Shown here piece by piece: positions 37,701 through 51,800 of a stretch of 60,000 bases of DNA. The DNA is from Owenia fusiformis (lineage: Eukaryota > Annelida > Polychaeta > Sabellida > Oweniidae). Numbering within the stretch: the first letter of the stretch is position 1; every line of letters begins with the position of its first letter. The stretch covers positions 27,519,915-27,579,914 of the forward strand of contig CAIIXF020000001.1 of assembly GCA_903813345.2 (NCBI GenBank), read 5' to 3'. The notes below the pieces were generated by a model, which ran no database searches, was not told the origin of the DNA, and was given only the letters and a program-made list of their open reading frames with translations. The position numbers were made by a program, and so were the translations under genes.

Positions 37701-39806
37701 ACTGTCGGCAGTATTCTTGTGGACCCCAATGTGTTGAGAGATCAAGTGATAAGCCAAAACATAAGCCTTACTCCAACTATTGTAAATGATATACTCAATG
37801 CTTCACTGAATCCTATTGGGGTAAGATTCAAAAAGTTTTAATATCTAGGCATTTCTTGAGTATATTTAGGAATCTAAGTGTACATCATTTTGGAGAAATC
37901 ACTTTTTTGCTATCAAAATATCACAGTTTTGATTATTTGTCGAATTTTAAAACAAGGCCAAGACACCAACATTTCTCAAGGATTAATGTTTACCCATAAT
38001 TCATTTTCAGCTGTTGAACATTGCCACCAATATGTCCAACCCTCTAGGGTCTTTAAACAGGGAGCTAGTTTGTAACACATCGTGGCTGGAGAATATCCTG
38101 GTATTCTCCGACCCCACTACTCTGAACAATGTGTCACAGGCTCTATGCAACCTCACAATGGATGAGATGAACCAACTGCAGGCTGATTTTGTGCAGGATT
38201 TTGATATCGTCAAAACTCTTACAGAGGTAGGATTTTTTGAATATTAAATGATAGCCACTTCTAAATCATCAATAAATTTTTTAAATGAACACATGTTGTT
38301 AATGAAAGATTTTCAATATACATGTATGCTATTTGGGATACTCAAGAACAGTTTTCTTAAATATACAATATTTAGTCTTTAAATGTCTAATACATTAGTA
38401 CAAATTAGTTCATGAGGATTAACCTATATTCAAAAAATAAGTTAAAGTAAATTTAAAGAAAAGTCAGAATTTTTGTATGATTTGGCAGGATATCTAGGAA
38501 ATACCATTTAACTTCTTGAACCCAGGCTCTAAAATCGATTGAAACCAGAGAATTTTTCATTTTGGCAGCTTTTGACATTTTAATACAAATATATACAACA
38601 TGTGATGCTCATTTTAGTGTAATTTTTGTGTAGAGTGTATGAGCATTGTTCAAATAAGAGCAATTTTAGTGAAAAATTTTGTGAGCGATTATTTCGTCAC
38701 TCTGGGTTTCAAGGTCATTTCTGAGGTGACAAGAAATCTTGTCATTCTGGGTAATCAAGAGGCTAATACCAAACTCATTTAACAATGTTGAAAAATTTAC
38801 ATGACATGACTGTCATTACAGCAGGAGATCATAGACGTCATTTCCATTGTTCTCTGCATATTTCGCGTAGTAATCTACGTTGATTAGCCCTCGCGATTTT
38901 CGCATGAATGAACGTCATGGTTGATGTACCCATTTTTACATGACTGTATCTCCCTCGTATTATATCGGTTTTTCATAAAATAAATGGTTAGAAAGCTTAT
39001 ATCAAGTACTTTCAGATGGTTTTCTCATTTTTAATCATATTAAAGGTCAAGACTCCAAAGATAAAATCGCAACTGGTTATGTTTATTGTAGGTGAGGAAC
39101 CTGACATGTAACAATGCTGGGGAGTGTGTTAACTTTGATGAGGAAACATTTGAACTGTTCAGGAGATTCTCTCAGGATGTAAGTAACTAAGCCTGATAAT
39201 CATAATACGAGGGCATGGGCATAAATGTACATGGGCTTTAATAAATAGACACATCTGGACTCTGAAATTATAGTACCACATATGGTCAGTATGTTCTTTA
39301 TGGTGCCATTTTTATTTAGGTACTCCATGGTACTATTTGAATATGGTACCAACTCTACCTAAAGTGAACTCCCTATCAGCCACTTAACTATGCCATACAT
39401 TGCCACTGTACAATAACCTAATAGTTTCTCCATATACTGATTACTTATACTCCATAAGTGACTTCAACTAGCTGGTTGATTATTTTCATTAACTGCCCTT
39501 CTTACATTCTTATATATTACCTTTCAGCAATTGAAGAATTATAAAACCTTGTATGTATGATAATTGATTGTAATTGAATAAATAAATAGCTCTGTCTAAT
39601 CAGATTCTATCAAATTCTTATTTCTCTAGGTATCCAACCAGGATAGTTTCAATGCGCTGTTTGTTGAGGGGGCTCGCCTGTTGGCAGACATTCAGATGTT
39701 ACAGAACAGTAGTAATGCTGATGAGGAATTAAGCATGCTGGTCTGTGGGCGCAGGGAGGGTGCTCTGTTCCCAGCCTCCAGCCTGTTTGGGGCTTTAACG
39801 AATGGG
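34778..39806 (+). other. ABCA1: ABCA exons 1-8: N-terminus, TM1, first part of extracellular domain 1
   Basis: Exons: 34778..34843, 35779..35872, 36431..36572, 37285..37418, 37693..37820, 38011..38226, 39092..39178, 39630..39806. Exon 2 carries TM1. Exon 3 carries the conserved GKAMPSAG and [11 protein letters not shown] block. Later exons are rich in NxS/T glycosylation sites and match family landmarks only sparsely, as expected of this fast-evolving ectodomain. Confidence 0.93.
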
Positions 39807-42800
39807 GTGAGTCATTATGTTTCTTCACATGGGTTAAATTGTAAAATTCACTGAAAAATTTGGACAAATCTGTCGTGAGGTTTTTGGGGAACCAAGCCTT
39901 ATCAACTTGTCATATCTCAAAAGCCCAAGTAGAGTACTACACAAAGCAGTAACTTGGTTGAGTGGAGTTATACATACTTAGTTTTGCACTTGTTTTTGGA
40001 AATGCAACAAGGTGAAAGTGAAACACTCAGCCCTTGATCCCAAAACTTGCAAAGGTCATTAAAACACCTGGTACATGTAATAAGCCCGGGCATGGAATGA
40101 AATTTTCTCAATGTTGCTTAAGTTTACTTATTTATTCAATGTCAAATCAATGTTATATTTTCAAAAACATAGTACAACACTATGGCAATTAAAATGGATA
40201 AAATTATTGAGTCATTATTGCTATTTAGATACAAAGCTCTTGTGGCCTGGAAGCCTTTATTACCAAGCCAAATCATTTTTGTCAGTTATGCACAAAACTG
40301 TGATTTGCCACCGGACTAGTCAGTCCATTTGGTGCCAAAATTTGGCACCGAAACGGCGTCGAAAATCGGATTGCATTTTGGGGGTGTACTATTTACATGT
40401 GTTTTTGTTAGAACGTATGAAGGCATTTCACAATTCAAATATTTGGAAAAAGAGAAAATTGGTTCTAAAATGTATCTGGAATATGTTTTTATTACCCATG
40501 TCAAAGATACAAATACACATTTCAAAGTTGTTATTGCAAACTAAAATCCATTAGATCTTCCTCCCTTCCTATAGTCAGAGATAGCATGTATAGGATTATG
40601 TCCAGTGTTTGTGTTATGAATGGCTTGACTGATGGATCCTGCACTCTTTAACATATATACGTCATGTCCTTTGCTTAGCAACCCATTTATGTATTTCTGG
40701 AAACACAGGCGTTTATGCATTATTAATGAGTAGTTTCTACACACCAATCAAATGGTAAGGTGCTGGTAGGGTTGGAGAGAGTGGACATCTATTTGCCTGT
40801 ATCAGTTTCCACAAAAACATGGTCTCTCAATACAAGGCTTCAAAAATTAATTTAAAAAGAAGTGTGGTGTTTTAGTACAACACATGAACTTTCTTGAATT
40901 AAACATAATATGTATAATGGGTGACATATTTGCAAGCAACATTTTAACTTTAAGGTTTTCAACTAATGTACTTTAAAAGATTTAAAAGATAATTGTATTG
41001 TTACAGTATTAATAATTTAAGATGCAGGTCGGTATCAATTCAAAGATAGGATGCTTGTATTAGTATCTGTTGACTTTCTATTATAGAAAGGCCAATTTCT
41101 GTCCTTGAAAATCTATTTTGAATGAAAATCTAGGTACCTTCGGAAAACCGTGCTCTATCTCTATGTATGGTGGTGTTAATTGGTGATGGATTCTGGGATA
41201 GTCTACAGCCTCCTTTACAGTCTTACCAAGCCATAGATTCTGTATAATGTTCTGAAATAGCAAGAATGTGTGCAATTGAGTGTTGTTATTACAGAAAAAT
41301 ACAGTTATTTATAATTGAGTGCAGTACTGTACATGCAATGATATTTCTCTAAAATATGTACTTTCATGATTATTCTCAAGACATAATATATTATACAAAT
41401 TGACAATCTGATGAAATTACCAAAATGGCGTAATTCAAGCATCTATTTACTTGAATGATTAATTGCTTACATATGAAATCGCTGAATTAATCTTAGAACC
41501 ACCTGATGCTCCTATGATCAATACCACCCTTCCCTCTCTGTCTGTAATGATAGTTGGAGCCATTGAGGACATTGGTCGTTTTCCTGGTTTGATGTAATTA
41601 GCAGGGGATGCTGGGATACCAAAGTGGTTTAACGTGTAAGGTGTGGCAAAGTCATCCATGTTGTTGTTGTACAAGATCCCCGTCTTTGTTCCCAGCACTT
41701 TTGAGCCATAACTAGAAGTACCAGTCAGATGTAATAAATAATTGTTCAGATTCCTGTTGAACATCTCAATCGTATTTAATGGTGTTTAAGGAGAAAATAA
41801 CATTGTAAATCACATGGAAGAGGTCACTGAGAGGATCTCACCTGTTGGTTTGATGAGGATTGATTTTGATTTTAAATTTAGGGACCCTTATCCAAGTACA
41901 CTATAGATCTGAATTCATAGAGCCTGAAACACCAAGGCTGACTTACAATGTATTTATGGTACTCGTAAGGGAAACTGCAATCCCATCAGGCCCCAGTATT
42001 GAAAGGTGTGATGTCCCATGATTCTCAACATTATCATACTCCGCACCATAGTAGTTATAATCATGTGTTTCTTCATCTGTGATAATGTCACGTATATGGG
42101 CTGCATAGTCTTTGGACATCATTAGTTTTACAATCTGAAATCACCAAAGTGCGGATCAGGTAGGGTAATGGTCACCAGTGTCTGAGGTATTGACCTTTCT
42201 CTAGTATTGTACCATATTCAGTTTCATTAGCAGCAGGCAACAGGCGATTTTCACCAGTTGTTTTTAGGGACTTTTTAACTTTTCCATGTTAAATATATGA
42301 TTTCCATTAATTTTTGCCTGTTGTTTTCATTTATTTAGCCTGTTGTGAGAAATTCTTGTGAAACCCCTTATATTGAACTATAGATATAGTTTAATTATTA
42401 ATATTTATTCTAAACAAGAAGTATTAAATCACAAAATTGATAACCTCATCTGTGTTAGTGAAACGCTCATCTCCCAAAAGAGATCGTTTGGCAAAAGCAA
42501 ATTTGAATGCCTCTATTATTCTATGGTAAGTAAGTACTGACTTCTGGGTTGTTGCCAAACTGTCAGCACTGAAGTTATAACCTAAAACAACATTTTTATT
42601 TTTATTTACATTAAACAATTACATATTTTTAATGTTGTCTAGAGCTTGAAATAGATAATCCATCCACTATATGTTCCTGCCAGACATCATCTTCCTTTAA
42701 GGAAGAAACATAGTGGATGATACAGGGACCCCTATGTTTGTAGAATGTAAACTACTTGAAACCATATTCAGTCCCTCCGAATAAATGAATTACATCTGTT

Positions 42801-45800
42801 GACAAAGTAATTAGTTTAAAGCCCCTATGTTTGAAAGTGCTAAAGTGCAGTTAACTGCATGTAGTTAAGTTCTGCACAAATTGTCATTGTAATGCGAGTC
42901 AGTTTATGCAAGTAACTTACCATCTAAAATGTTCAGCACATACAATAGGGTTGCCCCACCAGAGGGAGGTGGAGGACACAATACGGTGTAGTTACCATTA
43001 GCTAGAGTGAGGTTCAGTGCTCTTTTAACCAGCACATTATAACTCCTTAGATCTTTTAAGATGATTCTTCCCCCTATTGAATAAAGAACATGATCATGTT
43101 TTTAATAATTTGAAAGTAGCAGTTTAATCTCCCTCTTACAAGTAAGTAGTACAGTATATGTATGTGATATGTCATAATTTGGCAAATGTTGACAAAACAA
43201 TATCTTCGATATGTTTGATAGATGTATGTGATCGTGATTTGGCGGTCTTATTGTTGCATCAGAATCAACCAATCATAATTAGATGAGCGTTGATATGACT
43301 ATTGTAGTCGCAATTTTCTCCCCAAACTTCAGTTAGATACATGTAAATGTACATTATGTGACCGCCTTATTGTAATCTTATTATAGTCACACTACCCTCA
43401 CCAAACCAAACCATAATTAGATGTGTGTCAATGTGACAACCTTATTATTACATAACCACACCATCATCATTCTACCTGCTTCTTGTATCTCATTGACAAC
43501 ACTCCTTGCCAGGTCCCCATGGTAGAACTCCTGGGCTCCTTTCTCAGCGATCAGCTCCAATGTGTCTGCAAGATCAGGCATTCTCATATAATCACCCTCC
43601 TGGTAGGGTTCATCTGTGTCAGGGTTGATAAATATCCTGAAATAATATTGACTGGAATTATTCTACTTTAATGAAATTGGATAGGGGCTTTAATATAATA
43701 ATTTACAGGAAATCTATCAGACAGTATGATTTCCTGATATGTTTAGTTAACATACCTGAGGCCACATGGTAGCATTCATATACATGTGCACTGGTACTAC
43801 ACTAGATTACGCAGACGATTGTACATTTTAAGGTAAAAAGAAAAATCATACCTTCGAGGTTCAGACATTTTGTTACTGAAACAATCTGTTCCGGTAACCA
43901 GCGTAATCGAGTTGAGTACCAGCGTTCAATAAGGTAAGATATTATGTCTTGTTACTCATACTAATTACACACTAACTTCATCCCAGGGTTCAAAGACTCT
44001 CTTGTTTGACGTTCTAATCCAGCTCCCATTGCTTGACCAATCTTAAAGCCCTCTCTGCATATTTCTATAGTAGGCTGGAATAGTGCCTTCCATGGTAAGG
44101 TACCATATAGCTCATGCATCTTTTTGTAACAAATTGCTACTTGGGAAGGGACTCCAATAGCTAACCCACCTGGAAAAAGGGAGCATTTTGAGGATTTTCA
44201 GCTCTTGGTTAAGATTAAATCCCTGATCAGTTATAACATTTTTAAGACCATGCTAAAATATATGTCTATCAGCTGTGTGCCGAAGGGTTGTATTTTATGA
44301 TTACCACTGCACAAAACGAAGTGATAGCAAGGGAGAAATGAATGATTACGTTGATTCAAGGATGTCTCTGGATTACCGAAAATTGGTCATGAGTTGTGAT
44401 AAATAAACACCAATTTCTATTTAGTTTGACTTCATCATTATAATTGTGAGAAACATACCTGTTAATGAAGCATCCATGTTTTGAACAAACATGTGCGTAT
44501 TTGAAATAGATGGAGCCTCTTCTCGACAGTCCAATGTCAAAACATCACGCTTTTTACTGAAATATTGCATCAAAGGAAAATCTGTTTACTTTTTTCATTT
44601 GCTTTTGCAATGATACATTTAAGCCTCAGTCACATGTGCTCTACGGCCATCGTACGGTTGTCATAGATTAAATGAGGCTGAGGCATAAACCTTAACAATA
44701 AAAGGAACACCCACAATAATGGATGATCTTTGCTTGCTGCATATGACATTGATTTGATGATTGCATTTGGTTTATATATTTTTGAACAACCCTAAATGAA
44801 TTTATTGCTCACATTCATGCAGGATAAACTTAAACAAAGACTGCCCAAAACGTGGATAAAAAAGGACATGTCATGTGGCCATAACATACCCCCCACAGGA
44901 AGAAATTATAACAGTTGCAAACTAATGATGAGAAGTCAGAATAGCGATGTAAATGAAATATGTAGGTCAATATGACTGAAAACACAGTCGTTATATTAGG
45001 CACTTACGTATCATAGATTGTTGCAAGAGAGCCACCTCCAATACCAGCACTCTGTGAATGTAGCACCCCAATGCACAACATAGCAGCTATAGCTGCATCT
45101 ACTGCCGAGCCCCCATTGTACATCATATCTCTAGGATATTGAAAATTATTGATGATGTATTCACTGTTTCAGAATTTCTCCAGTTAAATCAGTATTAAAT
45201 TCACACATTTTGTAGTGATTGTAGGAAAAGGGTGTAATTTGTAATGATTTAGGTATATTGATGTGTTAATATTGAAGATGATCTGAAATACTCACTTCCC
45301 TATCTTGGAGCATTTTGCATGATCTGTGGCTATTGCTGCGTTTTCATACCTCCCCATTGGAGAGTTAGAGGAAGGAGGTTCATGTATCCCATCTCCTAGA
45401 CCTCTCACATACACCTCATGTAGACTTCTACCACTTGTCTGTCCCTTAAAAAATTTACATTTCATTTATAACAGTATCCCAGTTGTCAATATTGCCATTA
45501 TTCTTTCACATGTAAGTTTAAAACTACAAAATACTTAAAGTTCATATGTCATTTAGAATAACTATATAAACCAGGATTTTAGCATGTACTCATAAAGTTC
45601 ATAATATACATTTAATTTGTCCTAATGTTCATAGTTCAACTATGAGAATATATATGAATACATGTAGAACCAGTCGCACCTTTCCCTCATCTTAAGCAAA
45701 CTGAACAATGCTTATCTAAAAGAGCTACTTACCAAAATCAGAGTGCCTTGTTTTGGAATTTTTGCTTGATAAAAGTAAAGGCTTGCTAAAATCAAAATAC

Positions 45801-48800
45801 ACACCGTAAGAAACAAGTAAAGAAATTGTTTTCCTGACATTGTGAACTTGATAATCGATCAGTAATGTTCTATAATTTAATTTACTGTACTTATGATAAA
45901 TGTGAAGGTGCAGGTGCTTTATGTGGGTATCGTTACGGGTATTTAGTTAATTAAACTCCAGATGAAGTCTTGAATCTGCTGTTTTAGCCATTTTATTTAT
46001 TATTCTTAATTATAATTATAATATTGTGCAGATTTTCTCGACAACTGTAAGGTCTTGATTTAAATTAAGACAATTATATGGTCTGATTTAAGGTACAATA
46101 TCTACAGTTGGTTGGAAATTTGGTCAAATTTAATGTAGGTCAAACTAGATCAAATCTTATGTTTTCAGCATTTTGTCATTTTTGATATTTTTTGATTTTT
46201 TTTTGTCATTTTGAAGCTTGGAAATAGACAATTGGAGAGTGTGCCATTTTCGATTACTCTTACTGATTTTGAGATATCTGAATCTGAAATCAAAATTGAA
46301 ATCTGACTTCCGGTTCGCGAACTATGACCTTTTGAAATATCGAAAAATTGATATTATTATATCCCCATGTTAAGTCAACAGCACTGATGAAAATTAACGA
46401 AATGGGAAATACCAGATACAGATTGGATTCAAATGAATAAGGCAAATGCACTCAATAAGAATAGTATTCATCAAACCTTATGGTTCTGCAAATAAATTAA
46501 TATGTAAAGTAAAGCCTGTCTTAGTGAACACCTTTCTCTAGTAGACACCTATCCTCCACACATACCCTAAATTACCTCTGTATAAATTACCCTCTCTGTA
46601 ATGAACACCTACCTACCTACTGTGAACATATTTTATGAGCTCCATAGGTGTTCACTATACACAGGTTTTACTGCATATTTCAATACGAAACAGATTGGAG
46701 AAAATAAACTACAAAGTTAACAGACAGTTATGCAATGGATTCTTTCTGTGTTTAGACTTCTGGAGCTATGCCGGATTTCAGCTCTTACCAACAGGGAGCA
46801 TTTGAGAGACGTAGGAAGAAACGTGATACTGATGACAGTGACACCTATCAGAGAGACAACACAACCAGTAAGACTTAACTTTATTTCATAATTTGAAAGT
46901 TAAACATTCTTCAGTTAATTATTGATATAAAATATTAATTCAAATCAGTAATTTTTCCATTATTCTGCCATTTGCGCATTTAGTATTCTACATGAATATA
47001 TGATGTTTTTGATGAGATTAAAAATAGAGGCTAATAATGAAAACATATAATGAGCATTTATATTACAGCTGACTATTGCAATGACCTCGAGGCCAGTCTG
47101 AAAGATAATGCTGCCACCAGGGTGCTCTGGAACCAGGTTAAACCTCTCATCAGGGGTAAGGTGCCCTTCACACCAAACACTCCTGCCGTTCAGAAAATTG
47201 TCAAAATGGTAGGTTGTGTTGTTAAATAAAAGGATAAGAGTAACTCTTATTATCCCACCGAACAAAGTTTATAGGGATATATAGAAGCTGTCTTTCCATT
47301 TGTTTATCCTTTTGTTCGTTCATGTGTCTGGGCGATAACTCAGATACTGGTCGATGGATTTGATTTAAACTTTTTTTAGCCTTATGCCTTATGGGTGTAG
47401 GACTGTTGAAAATGACAAGGTATTTAATAAATATATTTTGTTCTGTGGGATTTGCTACTCTAGGAGTTGCTGTTTTCAAGTTAAACCACATTTGAAAGAA
47501 TATTAATTACACATATTTAATGAATACTCAAATTAATCACGTTGCCATGGTGTGTCATCAGCTCCACATACTATTGACTGACAATGCATTTCACAGTTAA
47601 CTTTTATTGACCATTGATTGACCAATCAGAGTTTAGAAGTTCATTTGAAGTAATTGAAATATGTGTTATTCACATTTTAGGCGAATGGTACATTCGAAGA
47701 TATTGGTAGAATTCGCACTCTAGCAGAGGCCTGGTTGGAAAATGAACCAGCTATCTATAACTTCCTTGACACCAACCCTGCTGTCAGAGGTGCCTATGTA
47801 AGTTACCTTTCAAACAATCTTTAATAGATCAACTAAAAATGTGTAAACCTGTAGAATTTAATCTAAAATCTAAATTTAATAAAAGTTCTTAAGTTGTATG
47901 GTTGTATGATCGATAATTCATGATATTAGGATCATTTAAGTTCTAATGTCTCCTCTCAGGTCAAAGGTAATCCATTCCTCTCTTACTTCAGATAATTATG
48001 AACACCAGGTGCCAAGCAGGGGAAACATGGGCTTGTGTATGGGCCAGGTTTCTCTACAATGGACCTAAGGCCCCTGGCAGCTATGACTGGAGGGACAGTA
48101 TTAAGTCTGTCACTGATATACTCAATATGACCAAATCTCTTGTTGAGGTAAGGCAGTTCAAATGACAGTTGTGTGATAATACAAGTTATGTTGACATTCA
48201 AATGTATCTCAGTGGAGTAGATTTGAGTAAAAAGATGCACAAATTGCCATTGTATAAAAATGACCAGATTGTGTAAAAATATGAGTTATGTTGAGATTCG
48301 AATATATCTCTGTCGAGTAGGTATGAGTATACAGATGCACAAAATCGCAATGTATGTTTGTTTTTTATTTCAGTGTTTTGAGGTTGAGAAATTTGTTGGC
48401 TACGACAATGAAACTGAACTGGTAAAAGCTAGCTGGAAACTTATATCAGAAAATAAATTCTGGGCAGGTATGTTTATTGTCTAATACTCAGCTATAAAGC
48501 TCTCTTATTGGCCAGCTATAAAGCTCTCTTATTTGCCAGCTATAAAGCTCTCTCATTGGTCAGCTATAAAGCTCTCTCATTGGTCAGCTATATAAAACTC
48601 TCTCATTGGTCAGAATTAACGTGGTGATATGAAACTGAATTTCATGACTCTATACATTCCAATGTTTTAAACAACCCATTATCAATGGAAATTAAAATAT
48701 AAGAAACTAAATATATTTTGAATTGAAAAATCACATTTTATTAACAAAAAACATATTTGTTATACAAAAACAAATTGATAACAAGTCAGAGTCATTTTAC

Positions 48801-51800
48801 TAAATTGCCCCACGTGTTGTTTAAGCTATTGAGTTTGATGCTGACCAGTTTGGTGATGATGGTGAAACTATTCCCCAACACCTTAACTACAAGATTAGGA
48901 TGGAGACCAAGCGAGTAGACAGCACAAAGTCACTCATGGACAGGTATGTGAATGACGTTATGAGGAACCACGCTCTTTCATTTAAAGTTAAACAGTAAAT
49001 AAAATTTAATGTTTATTCTAGTATACTAGAATATACTATATATTTTGTTACAGTTTATGGAATAATACTTTACAAACCTTTTTGGTTTTTAATTTATCGT
49101 AGCAGCAACTTATGCATTTGGTTGACAGTATAATGTATGTTGAAATAAACTCCAAAATCTGTTTGAAACCAACTTTTTGTTTTCAAATTCAATAAAATGA
49201 CCTGAATATAATTTTACTTGAAATATGGAAAATTTGGAGGCTTCCTTCTTATCGTAAAATTCTGTCACTCGAATGGTAGTTGGGATTTAATGATATTTTT
49301 CTCTAGATTTTGGAGACCTGGGCCTAGGAGGCGCCCAACATGGGACATGAAGTATGCAACATCTGGGTTTGTCTACCTACAAGATGTCATAGATCATGGG
49401 TTCAATAGACTGATGGACAATCACACAGAACGTGTGGGGGTCTATGTACAACAGTTCCCATATCCTTGTTATATATATGATACGTGAGTCAAGTGATGAT
49501 ATACTTGAGTTGCATGCTTTGCTTTAATGTCTTCCCCATACACTCAGCTTGGACCTTTTGCCTTATACATGTAGATACTGACAGGCATGAAAAAGCATGA
49601 AAAGGAAATTTATATTATATACTAGCCTCGTATATGGAATGTTGTTATGATGTTAATAGTATAATTTAAATATGATTATTTATAGGTATATTATTTCTGC
49701 TAAAAGCCTTGAGGACCAGATGATCCAGATTAAAATAAGACTGTGTTTATGCATCTTTTTTTTTATTAATTTCATATTTTACTCGGCATTGTCCTAGCAT
49801 CATGATTGTTGATTTAAATGCATATTTAGTCGGAATAACCGCATGAATCAGCAACTAAGATTTAATTTTGCTTATATCCTGAAAACCTCGCTTTATTTCA
49901 ATCCCCAGCTTTTGGAAACCTGGCTCTAGGAGAAGCCCCCTCACAGATATGAAATATGTCGCCTATGGCTTTGTATACCTGCAAGACATGCTTGATCATG
50001 GCTATGCACAGGAGCTGAATAAAATGGAAGAAAAGGTTGGGGTGTATCTACAACAATTCCCATACCCTTGTTATATTTATGATACGTAAGTGGCTTCACC
50101 TGGACAGTCAATTTTGTTTTATTACAAATATGTGTTTTATGTATTTAAAATGTTAATGAAGCAGTACAGTTATGCATGCTATTAGTATTCTGATGCATGT
50201 TGCATTTAATTTTGAATGTATTTTTGAAAAATAACATTTAACTGACATTAGATTTTAACAATTATGTATACAAAATTAATCGAATTCTATACTTAATAAA
50301 TGGTATTTATATCTGATGTTAACTCTCTATACTAACAAATATTTCAAAAATAGGAATGCAAAACTGTATTTGTCTTGTAGTTTTACCCGGGCAATATCAA
50401 GAAGTCTGCCACTATTCATGGTGCTGGCTTGGATCTACTCAGTGTCGATGATAGTGAAGGGGATAGTGTACGAGAAAGAGAAGAGGTTGAAGGAGGTGAT
50501 GAAGATGATGGGATTAACCAATGGGATCCACTGGCTGGCATGGTTTATCACCTGCTTCATTATGATGTTCATCACTGTCATATTGCTTGTAGTCGTCCTA
50601 TCAGTAAGTACTGTTTGACGCTATTTACCATATCTAGAGATGGGGCAGTGATTATCCCAGTTGAGTTTATCACTGTCATCATGCTTATAGTTTTCCTTTG
50701 TTAATGAATGAGTAACTGTTTGCGACTATTTATTATGTGGCAGTGATTTTCCCAGCATTAGGGCAACTGGGAACTGCGCCTTGTTGAAATTCACATGTCA
50801 CTCTGTTGAAAAATTTTTGTTTCCTGTCCGAGGATGAAATATTGTTGAAATATTTTTAAACAGAATCGATAAAAATTGTACTCTGAACCTGTTGAGAAAA
50901 AATTGAGGTGATTTCTGATATGAGAGATGAAGCACAGTGTATCTCAATACCTCAATGTTACCCAGTCAATAATCAAATTTTGGAGGAAATCCTAATGAAT
51001 ATTTGACTAAAAGGTTTCATGTCAACAATATTTCCCTATTAAATATTTATTTGTCAACCTTTATTCCAGGTGGGTAAAGTTCTGGCCCATTCTGACCCAA
51101 GTGTGCTCCTCGTGTTCATGATCTGCTTCACCACAGCCACCATCATGCAGTGTTTCCTCATCAGCGTTCTCTTCAGCAGGGCCAACTTGGCTGCTGCCTG
51201 TGGGGCTATCATATACTTTGTCCTTTACTTGCCCTACACTATCATGTTGAGGTGGGAGGAGGACCTCACTGTCACTGCAAAGAACTTAGCTGTAAGTTGA
51301 TTCCCTAATTAACCTACACTATTTAACCATGAATATCTTAGAATAATATATATACTATGTGAATGTCTTGTTTATTAAACAACACTATTTATGAGAATTA
51401 ATCTTCTACATAAGCATTTGTCTATATATGAATGTTCATACCAGAATGCTCTAACCCAGTTGTGTTTTGGTGATGTAGGGTTTGTCATCAACTGTGGCAT
51501 TCAGCTGGGGAACCAACTATTTGTCTCGCTATGAGGAGCAGGGAGTAGGGGCCCAATGGAGCAACATTTGGAAGAGCCCTATCCCCAGTGACAACTACAA
51601 CCTGGTTATGTGTATGTTAATGCTGTTGATAGATTCTGTGGTCTATATGGTACTTGCCTGGTACATAGAGGCAGTATTCCCAGGTATGTGTGGAATATAT
51701 GTTTATGTTATATATGTGTGGTATGACTGTAGGCCACTTAGCAAAGGACTAGACTCTCTTATAGTTTATGGACATTAAATGATGGATTATGAACCCTGAT

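Noticed and set aside
40111-40554. A 147-codon plus-strand frame
   Set aside because: It spans the 3' end of GGT and intronic sequence, has no domain, and contains the GGTGCCAAA palindrome; judged a chance frame.
40541-45840. GGT as a retrocopy inside ABCA
   Set aside because: It has eleven introns with consistent phases, so it is an ordinary multi-exon gene.
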